A stretch of 7,030 bases of DNA from Sphingomonas sp. Its GTDB lineage: Bacteria > Pseudomonadota > Alphaproteobacteria > Sphingomonadales > Sphingomonadaceae. The translations under genes were made by a program, and so were the position numbers. This document shows, piece after piece, positions 1 to 3,824 of the stretch. Below the pieces are notes generated by a model, which worked only from the letters and a program-made list of their open reading frames with translations, was not told the DNA's origin and made no database searches. Position 1 is the stretch's first letter; each line of letters opens with the position of its first letter. The stretch is taken from positions 1-7,030 of the forward strand of contig JAICSX010000074.1 in assembly GCA_025936675.1 (NCBI GenBank), in the 5' to 3' direction.

Positions 1-1
1 G

Positions 2-448
2 GTTGTCACCCGCAATCTCGGCCTCACGGTCGCACAGTCCACGGACCTGCGACTGAAGATGCGTGACGCCGGCGCCCAGTTCAAAGTTGCGAAGAACCGC
101 CTTGCCTTGATTGCGCTCGAAGACACGCGTTACAAGCCGATCGGCGACCTTCTAAAGGGACCGACCGCGCTTGCGACGTCCGGAGACCCCGTTGCGGCCG
201 CCAAGGTGGCGGTCGATTTCGCCAAGACTCACGACAAGTTCGAGATCGTCGGCGGAGCGATGGGCGACACGGTCCTCGACGTGAACGGGATCAAGGCGCT
301 TGCCGCGCTTCCCTCGCTCGACGAGCTGCGCGCGACCATTGTGGGCCTCATCCAGGCGCCCGCGAGCAAGATCGCACGCACTATCAATGAGCCCGGCGCG
401 CAGCTGGCACGTGTCTTCGGCGCTTATGGCGCCAAGGAAGCCGCATAA
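2..448 (+). CDS. rplJ: 50S ribosomal protein L10 (3' part, start outside window)
   Basis: L10 forms the base of the ribosomal stalk. It binds 23S rRNA next to L11 and carries the L7/L12 dimers on its C-terminal helix. The frame is open from base 2 and gives 148 residues up to a TAA stop. The family is usually about 170 residues, so roughly 20-25 N-terminal residues lie upstream of the window. Recognisable parts are '[20 protein letters not shown]' near the N-terminus, '[13 protein letters not shown]' in the middle, and the C-terminal '[20 protein letters not shown]', which precedes the L7/L12-binding helix. The next gene is rplL, 60 bp downstream on the same strand, the normal stalk-gene order. 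Nothing in the frame looks damaged. An internal ATG at base 59 is not the start, because clear L10 sequence continues upstream of it. Confidence 0.97.
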   Translation, partial: VVTRNLGLTVAQSTDLRLKMRDAGAQFKVAKNRLALIALEDTRYKPIGDLLKGPTALATSGDPVAAAKVAVDFAKTHDKFEIVGGAMGDTVLDVNGIKALAALPSLDELRATIVGLIQAPASKIARTINEPGAQLARVFGAYGAKEAA

Positions 449-479
449 GCGGCAGGTTTTTCATTAACGCACGGCAATC

Positions 480-502
480 GGGGCGATGGCCCCACCAAGG
501 AG
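480..502 (+). promoter_or_regulatory. rplL translation start region: small hairpin plus strong Shine-Dalgarno
   Basis: GGGGC (480-484) and GCCCC (489-493) form a 5-bp hairpin with loop GATG. It ends three bases before AAGGAG (497-502), a near-ideal ribosome binding site six bases upstream of the rplL ATG. L7/L12 is made in excess over L10 because four or six copies sit on each ribosome. A strong independent ribosome binding site therefore makes sense. A role for the hairpin itself is inference. Confidence 0.6.
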
Positions 503-508
503 TATCAA

Positions 509-889
509 ATGGCTGACATCACCAAGCTGGTCGACCAGCTTTCCGAACTGACGGTTCTCGAGGCGGCGGATCTCGCCAAGGCGCTCGAGGAGAAGTGGGG
601 CGTTTCGGCGGCGGCTGCGGTCGCGGCTGCCCCGGCGGCCGGCGGCGGCGCTGCCGCTGCGGCTCCGGCCGAAGAGAAGACCGAGTTCGACGTCATTCTC
701 ACCGGCGACGGCGGCAAGAAGATCAACGTGATCAAGGAAGTCCGCGCGATCACCGGTCTAGGCCTCGGCGAGGCGAAGGCGCTGGTCGAAGGCGCACCGA
801 AGCCGGTCAAGGAAGGCGTCAACAAGGACGAGGCCGAGAAGATCAAGAAGCAGATCGAGGATGCCGGCGGCACCGTCGAACTGAAGTGA
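509..889 (+). CDS. rplL: 50S ribosomal protein L7/L12
   Basis: This protein forms the mobile stalk dimers that recruit and activate translation GTPases (EF-Tu, EF-G, IF2, RF3). It has 126 residues, normal for the family. The N-terminal dimerisation and L10-binding part covers about residues 1-33 ('[20 protein letters not shown]'). An Ala/Gly-rich flexible hinge follows at about 34-55, typical of alphaproteobacteria. The C-terminal factor-binding domain covers about 58-126, with '[20 protein letters not shown]' and '[20 protein letters not shown]'. It ends 'GGTVELK'. The ATG is fixed by a strong AAGGAG six bases upstream. It is co-transcribed with rplJ. A hairpin, a palindromic repeat and a strong terminator follow within 100 bp, so transcription probably largely stops here and does not run into rpoB. 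Confidence 0.99.
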   Translation: MADITKLVDQLSELTVLEAADLAKALEEKWGVSAAAAVAAAPAAGGGAAAAAPAEEKTEFDVILTGDGGKKINVIKEVRAITGLGLGEAKALVEGAPKPVKEGVNKDEAEKIKKQIEDAGGTVELK

Positions 890-893
890 CCCA

Positions 894-911
894 GCGCGCC
901 GCAAGGCGCGC
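894..911 (+). repeat. GC-rich hairpin just after rplL stop
   Basis: GCGCGCC (894-900) and GGCGCGC (905-911) form a perfect 7-bp stem closed by a GCAA loop, a GNRA-type tetraloop. It starts four bases after the rplL stop codon. No T-run follows, so it is probably not a terminator by itself. A role in protecting the 3' end of the rplJL transcript is possible but inferred. Confidence 0.55.
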
Positions 912-916
912 GCGGA

Positions 917-943
917 GTCATCCCGGACTTGATCCGGGATCCA
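917..943 (+). repeat. Short palindromic repeat of the 'ATCCCGGA-TCCGGGAT' type
   Basis: ATCCCGGA (920-927) and TCCGGGAT (933-940) are perfect 8-bp inverted arms around CTTGA, with GTC before and CCA after. From memory, this motif is scattered in many copies between genes of alphaproteobacterial genomes, including sphingomonads. Only one copy is present in this window, so its dispersed nature rests on prior knowledge. It lies between the rplL stop and terminator, so it is transcribed in the 3' untranslated region. Confidence 0.7.
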
Positions 944-960
944 TCTGCTACCGATGAAGG

Positions 961-989
961 AAGGGCGGCTCTTCGGGGCCGCCCTTTTC
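961..989 (+). terminator. Rho-independent terminator of rplJ-rplL
   Basis: AAGGGCGGC (961-969) pairs with GCCGCCCTT (978-986). Inside it, C-TTCG-G (971-976) forms a UUCG tetraloop, and a T:G wobble pair (970/977) joins the two parts, so the stem is about 11 bp. The T-run 985-988, then CTT, follows directly. The 3' arm of the stem overlaps the T-run. This is a classic strong intrinsic terminator, 72 bp after the rplL stop. Confidence 0.88.
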
Positions 990-1001
990 TTATGCGCCTA
1001 G

Positions 1002-1029
1002 TGGCAGGAATGGGTGGAAAGCTGACGCT
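1002..1029 (+). repeat. 28-bp dispersed repeat, copy A
   Basis: This is the first of three related 28-bp units in the window. It matches copy B (1471-1498) at 20 of 28 positions by hand alignment. The shared core is ATGGGT, one variable base, then GAAAGCTG. It sits nine bases beyond the stop codon of the minus-strand membrane protein gene. The arms of the family look palindromic (TGTCTGC...GCAGACA-like), but this copy has decayed at its left arm. Confidence 0.6.
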
Positions 1030-1038
1030 AAGGGTAAT

Positions 1039-1374
1039 TCACTTTTTGGCGGTCGCTTGGCCTTTCAGCAGCACTTCAACGGCCGCTAGGAGCAGAAACA
1101 TGAGGCAAAGGTCTATTGAGCCGCCGCCCGCAAGCGCTCCAGTCGCCACCCGGTCAGAACTCCAAGGGATAGACCAGACCAACCCGATGTGAAGTACGGC
1201 GAGCAAGGCGATCACGCTCCAAAAGAGCGGCTGCCGTCTCAGCTCCCACTTTAGATAAATGAAGAACCCGAACACGGCGATCATCATCAACAGCGGCATT
1301 GACATACTTAGTCTGCCAAAATGATCGCAGATCGCGATCACTGCGAGGCAGAAGATGCCCCACGGCAACAGCAC
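1039..1374 (-). CDS. Small hypothetical inner-membrane protein, about four helices
   Basis: I do not recognise the family. The frame encodes 111 residues from a GTG at 1374 and is strongly hydrophobic. Likely membrane spans are about 5-20, 26-41, 50-69 and 84-103, joined by short loops with a basic 'KWELRRQ' segment at 42-48 and a Lys-rich tail. The start is doubtful. The GTG has no visible Shine-Dalgarno and falls inside the first helix. The open frame continues 16 codons further upstream as 'VSNDIKAARKIWLPWR', which would give a natural basic N-terminus, but it contains no ATG, GTG or TTG before the in-frame TAA at 1431-1429. The true start may be non-standard or damaged. It stands alone, divergent from the lipoprotein gene at 1521, in a stretch of lower GC than its neighbours. 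The hydrophobic pattern favours this frame over the overlapping one in the same DNA. Confidence 0.5.
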   Translation of the reverse strand: MLLPWGIFCLAVIAICDHFGRLSMSMPLLMMIAVFGFFIYLKWELRRQPLFWSVIALLAVLHIGLVWSIPWSSDRVATGALAGGGSIDLCLMFLLLAAVEVLLKGQATAKK

Positions 1375-1430
1375 ACGCCAGGGCAGCCAAATCTTCCGAG
1401 CTGCTTTGATGTCATTGCTGACCTGTAATT

Positions 1431-1449
1431 ATCGGGTGCTTCACCCGAT
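1431..1449. promoter_or_regulatory. Inverted repeat between two divergent small genes
   Basis: ATCGGGTG (1431-1438) and CACCCGAT (1442-1449) are perfect 8-bp arms around CTT. The repeat lies in the 146-bp gap between the start of the minus-strand membrane protein gene and the plus-strand lipoprotein gene. There is no T-run after it on the plus strand, so a terminator is unlikely. A shared operator or a transcript hairpin are the remaining options. No confident promoter boxes were seen nearby. Confidence 0.35.
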
Positions 1450-1470
1450 CAAGATTCCCGAAACGCCGGA

Positions 1471-1498
1471 TGTCTGCAATGGGTAGAAAGCTGCCATT
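1471..1498 (+). repeat. 28-bp dispersed repeat, copy B
   Basis: This is the best preserved copy at its left arm (TGTCTGC, 1471-1477), with core ATGGGTAGAAAGCTG. It matches copy A at 20/28 and copy C at 18/28 positions. It ends 22 bases upstream of the likely lipoprotein ATG. Read through in the lipoprotein frame it would encode 'MSAMGRKLPL', a kind of N-terminus that I recall from spurious proteins predicted on this repeat in sphingomonad and Bradyrhizobium genomes. That is a reason not to start the gene at 1470. Confidence 0.65.
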
Positions 1499-1520
1499 GG
1501 ACACGCCACAGTGTGCATCG

Positions 1521-1811
1521 ATGAATCGCACAATGATCACTTTAGCTCTGTGCGTTTTCCCAGCGCTCGTTGGATGTGGCAAACCTGAGCCATCCGGCGT
1601 CCGCTTGGTGAAAGCAGGTCCAAGTGATTGCCATCTTACGCTTAACGGGATTCGTATCCCGGATGATGTCCTAGAGGCTAAGGGAAGGGCGCACCGGGGC
1701 AAGAACGCAGCCGCAAATGACGAGTCTGATAGGTGCGAAGGCGCTACTATCGTGGTGCGACAAACGGGCATGAACACCGACGAGATGCCATCAATTAACT
1801 TGAGCAACTAG
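1521..1811 (+). CDS. Small predicted lipoprotein of unknown function
   Basis: The product has 96 residues. A short signal peptide, 'MNRTMITLALCVFPALVGC', ends in a good lipobox Leu16-Val17-Gly18-Cys19, so lipid attachment at Cys19 and a periplasmic location are predicted. Two further cysteines, Cys37 and Cys72, could form a disulfide. The middle part 'CHLTLNGIRIPDDVLEAKGR' and the later 'RCEGATIVVRQTGM' faintly recall small secreted ExbD/TolR-like proteins of sphingomonads; this is memory only and unverified. The frame is open from an ATG at 1470, but that extension is the translated 28-bp repeat, and the signal peptide begins properly at 1521. No clear Shine-Dalgarno is visible. GC is about 48-52%, below the surrounding genes. 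The gene stands alone, and repeat copy C follows its TAG directly. Confidence 0.55.
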   Translation: MNRTMITLALCVFPALVGCGKPEPSGVRLVKAGPSDCHLTLNGIRIPDDVLEAKGRAHRGKNAAANDESDRCEGATIVVRQTGMNTDEMPSINLSN

Positions 1812-1839
1812 CGTCCGCTTTGGGTCGAGAACAGACACT
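1812..1839 (+). repeat. 28-bp dispersed repeat, copy C
   Basis: This is the third copy, beginning one base after the lipoprotein stop codon. It has core TTTGGGTCGAGAACAGACACT and matches copy B at 18/28. Here the right arm (CAGACA) is the better preserved one. It fills most of the 50-bp gap between the convergent lipoprotein and dioxygenase-like genes. No separate terminator was found for either gene in this gap. Confidence 0.55.
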
Positions 1840-1861
1840 AGCCCGGCTCTGTGGCGGAGGA

Positions 1862-2185
1862 TCAGCGGAAGATCGACAGGTTGAGCTCTTCGCTTGGGCC
1901 GAACCAGATGACATGCTCGGTGTGGTCGGCGAGGTCGTCGCCGGTGTTGGCATGGGCGAAGATCGTCAGGCCGCCGCGGTTCAGCACGAGCCATTGGGCG
2001 ACCTCGCCGAACTGGTGGGCCGGGACTGTCAGCTGGCAGCTTCCGCGCGGGTGCGGGCCGACCGGGCGCAGGTGGTAATGGCCTTCGGGCACACCGAATT
2101 TCTCGTGCGCCGCGGCTCCCAGCGCCCTCGCCTGCTCGACCTCTTCGGGATCGAAATAGATATGGGCGTGGAAGTCGCGGATCAC
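1862..2185 (-). CDS. DOPA 4,5-dioxygenase-family protein
   Basis: The 107-residue product matches the small DOPA_dioxygen family, proteins related to fungal DOPA 4,5-dioxygenase that open catechol rings next to the hydroxyls. Most bacterial members have no proven substrate. Seen here: the N-terminal 'HAHIYFD' with His6 and His8, 'RPVGPHPRGSCQL' at 40-52, 'WLVLNRGGLTIFAHANTGDD' at 65-84, and 'DHTEHVIWFG' at 87-96. The conserved histidines (6, 8, 45, 78, 88) are candidate metal ligands or catalytic residues. Length is normal and the protein should be cytoplasmic. The start is GTG. It lies 10 bp after the hydrolase stop, so it is the last gene of a three-gene operon with the hydrolase and TetR regulator. 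An ATG overlapping the hydrolase stop (2196-2194) is out of frame and soon stops. A catechol-like substrate is inferred from family only. Confidence 0.85.
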   Translation of the reverse strand: MIRDFHAHIYFDPEEVEQARALGAAAHEKFGVPEGHYHLRPVGPHPRGSCQLTVPAHQFGEVAQWLVLNRGGLTIFAHANTGDDLADHTEHVIWFGPSEELNLSIFR

Positions 2186-2195
2186 GCCGCGCGCA

Positions 2196-3071
2196 TTACA
2201 GCGATCGGAGGAATTGGTCGATGGCCGCGACCGCCTCGGGCTCGCTGAGCTCGGGCGCGTGGCCGACGCCCTCGACCACGGCTATCTTTACGTCCGGAAC
2301 GACAAGCTTCATCTTTTCGGCCGTTTCGGCGGTGAGCAGGTCGCTTTTTTGGCCCCGGATGACCAGTAGCGGTTTGCTGCCGAGGGCCTGGAACAAGGGC
2401 CAGAGGTCGACCTGCGGCGTGGGGCCTGCAGCCTTGAACGGCTCGGCAATTGCCATGTCGTAATCGAAGCGGATTTCGCCATTTTCCTCACGGCAGTTGC
2501 GCTTCGCCATCTTCACCCAATCCTGGTGGGTGAAGCGGTCGAATGCGGCGCCATAATTGCTTGCGATCTTCTCCGCGGCATCGTCCCAGCTTTTGAAGCG
2601 CACGTCCTTGCCGACATAGGTGAGGATGCGGTCGATTCCGCCGGGGGCGACATCCGGGCCGACATCGTTAATGATCGAGGCAGCGATCCTCTGCGGCGCT
2701 GTGGCTGCAATGATCATTGTCACAAGCCCGCCGAGCGACGTGCCGACGAAGATTGCTTTCGGAATGCCGAGCTGGTCAAGCAGCTCGACGACATCGCCCG
2801 CATAGGTGATCGGAAGGTACCGCGCGGGGATCGGATCGTAATCGCTTGCGCCGCGGCCGCGGAAATCCAGGGCTAGAACCCGGAAGCGCGGCGAATAGCG
2901 CTCCGCGAAATCGGCGAAATCGCGCGAGTTACGAGTGAGACCATGGAGGCAGAGGATCGGCGGCTTGCCGCTCTCGCCCGGATAGTCGCGATAGTGAAGC
3001 GTCAGGCCGTCACGAACGACTAAGCTGCGTTCCCGATAGGCCGCCGATGCATCCTGTTCGCCGTCGCTCAT
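2196..3071 (-). CDS. Alpha/beta-fold hydrolase
   Basis: The 291-residue product is a soluble serine hydrolase of the alpha/beta fold, without a signal peptide. The oxyanion region is 'LCLHGLTRNSRDF' (40-52), and 'LDFRGRGASD' (68-77) is the usual strand-4 motif. The nucleophile elbow is G-T-S-L-G-G with Ser112. The catalytic Asp is probably Asp244 in 'RGQKSDLL' and the His is His271 in 'EGVGHAPEL', so the triad looks complete. The cap domain lies at about 140-225. Such enzymes cleave esters, lactones or C-C bonds of ring-cleavage products, and the exact substrate cannot be read from the sequence. Its ATG overlaps the TetR stop in ATGA, giving translational coupling, with a GGAAGGG site about 10 bases upstream. 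Sharing an operon with a ring-cleavage-family protein suggests a joint catabolic role, which is inference. Confidence 0.93.
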   Translation of the reverse strand: MSDGEQDASAAYRERSLVVRDGLTLHYRDYPGESGKPPILCLHGLTRNSRDFADFAERYSPRFRVLALDFRGRGASDYDPIPARYLPITYAGDVVELLDQLGIPKAIFVGTSLGGLVTMIIAATAPQRIAASIINDVGPDVAPGGIDRILTYVGKDVRFKSWDDAAEKIASNYGAAFDRFTHQDWVKMAKRNCREENGEIRFDYDMAIAEPFKAAGPTPQVDLWPLFQALGSKPLLVIRGQKSDLLTAETAEKMKLVVPDVKIAVVEGVGHAPELSEPEAVAAIDQFLRSL

Positions 3072-3694
3072 GCCGATATGCCCTTCCGAAACATGCGGTT
3101 CGCGACAGCTGCAACATGTTCCGGATCGGAGCTGTCCCAGACTGAGTAGCGAAGGCCGAGGAAGACGTTCGCACCCATCGAAGCCCAGGCGAGGATCTCA
3201 AGATCGGCGTCGCTCAGGTCTGCGGCGATCTCGCCTTTCTCGCGGGCGGCGATCAGCCTGCCGGTGATGCGTGTCGCGGTCGTCTCATAATGTTCGCGGT
3301 ATGCCGCCGGATCGACGAACTCGGCCTCATCGATGATCCGGTAGATGTTCCTATGCTCGCGGGCGAAGCGGAGGAAGAGCTCGAGACCCTTGCGGGCAGC
3401 GTCCAGCGCATTGGGGAATTCCCTGAAAGCCGGCGCGGCCGTGTCGCGAACCTGCGCCGACATGTCGCGGACGAGCGCTTGGAACAGCTCCTCCTTGGAA
3501 TTGAAGTAAGTGTAGAAGGTGCCGAGCGCGACTCCTGCGCGCTGAGTGATCCCGACGATCGAGCTGTCGGAAAAGCCCCGCTCGCCGAACTCCTCGCGCG
3601 CGGCGTCGAGGATCTTGCGAAGCGTGCGCTCACCTCTCGCGGTCCGGGGCGGCTTGCTGGCGCCGGTTGCGCGGAACAGCGTCCTATCTTCCAC
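3068..3694 (-). CDS. TetR/AcrR-family transcriptional regulator
   Basis: The 208-residue product is a one-component regulator that binds DNA as a dimer and is normally released by a small ligand. The N-terminal TetR domain spans about residues 24-71 ('TLRKILDAAREEFGERGFSD'). The helix-turn-helix at about 45-64 ends in the hallmark 'GVALGTFYTYFNSKEELF'. The remaining C-terminal part, about 75-208, is helical and ligand-binding, with no recognisable subfamily. The start is GTG; an in-frame TGA two codons upstream rules out a longer form. It heads the operon with the hydrolase and the dioxygenase-like gene and is divergent from the TonB-dependent receptor. The shared 130-bp gap holds a 22-bp imperfect palindrome that overlaps a candidate promoter. 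The simplest reading is that it controls both its own operon and the receptor. Confidence 0.95.
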   Translation of the reverse strand: MEDRTLFRATGASKPPRTARGERTLRKILDAAREEFGERGFSDSSIVGITQRAGVALGTFYTYFNSKEELFQALVRDMSAQVRDTAAPAFREFPNALDAARKGLELFLRFAREHRNIYRIIDEAEFVDPAAYREHYETTATRITGRLIAAREKGEIAADLSDADLEILAWASMGANVFLGLRYSVWDSSDPEHVAAVANRMFRKGISA

Positions 3695-3741
3695 GCTTCA
3701 CCCCCATTTACGCTCCCCCTAGGGCAAGTGCCTGCATAAGC

Positions 3742-3763
3742 AAGTTGAAAGCTGTTTCAAGTT
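3742..3763. promoter_or_regulatory. Candidate TetR operator in the divergent gap
   Basis: A 22-bp imperfect palindrome has the form AA-n-TTGAAA-n4-TTTCAA-n-TT, with perfect 6-bp inner arms at 3745-3750 and 3755-3760 and matching outer AA/TT. Size and symmetry suit a TetR dimer. It lies 47 bp from the TetR GTG and 61 bp from the receptor ATG. A further TTTCA (3762-3766) repeats the right arm on the receptor side. Confidence 0.6.
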
Positions 3764-3773
3764 TCAGTATCAC
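3745..3773 (+). promoter_or_regulatory. Candidate promoter of the TonB-dependent receptor
   Basis: TTGAAA (3745-3750, 5/6 to the sigma-70 -35 consensus) is separated by exactly 17 bases from TATCAC (3768-3773, 4/6 to the -10). The -35 box is the left arm of the palindrome, so a bound regulator would block it. On the opposite strand the right arm also reads TTGAAA (3760-3755), with a poorer TATGCA (3738-3733) at 16 bases, a possible promoter for the TetR operon. The boxes were found by eye. Confidence 0.5.
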
Positions 3774-3824
3774 ACGATTCTGACTGCGGGCGCAACCTCG
3801 CGTCCAAAGGGGGAGAAACAAGAC

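Noticed and set aside
505..921. Open frame of 138 codons antisense to rplL
   Set aside because: It mirrors the rplL coding sequence, is Ala/Ser/Pro-rich low complexity, and has no ribosome binding site. It is a shadow of a GC-rich gene.
1154..1390. Overlapping minus-strand frame of 78 codons starting with TTG
   Set aside because: It shares DNA with the four-helix membrane protein frame, whose regular hydrophobic pattern is far more protein-like.
1470..1520. N-terminal extension of the lipoprotein from the ATG at 1470
   Set aside because: These 17 codons are mostly the translated 28-bp repeat and would bury the signal peptide. The ATG at 1521 places it correctly.
1646..1661. CGGGAT/ATCCCG inverted repeat resembling the rplL 3' palindrome
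   Set aside because: It is only 6 bp, lies inside the lipoprotein coding frame, and lacks the rest of the dispersed motif. It is probably chance.
1412..1807. Open frame of 131 codons on the minus strand
   Set aside because: It is antisense to the lipoprotein gene and runs through the 28-bp repeat. It has no recognisable domain, while the plus strand has a clear signal peptide and lipobox.
1820..2248. Plus-strand open frame of 142 codons opposite the dioxygenase-like gene
   Set aside because: The minus strand encodes a recognisable family with conserved histidines. This frame has no domain and no ribosome binding site.
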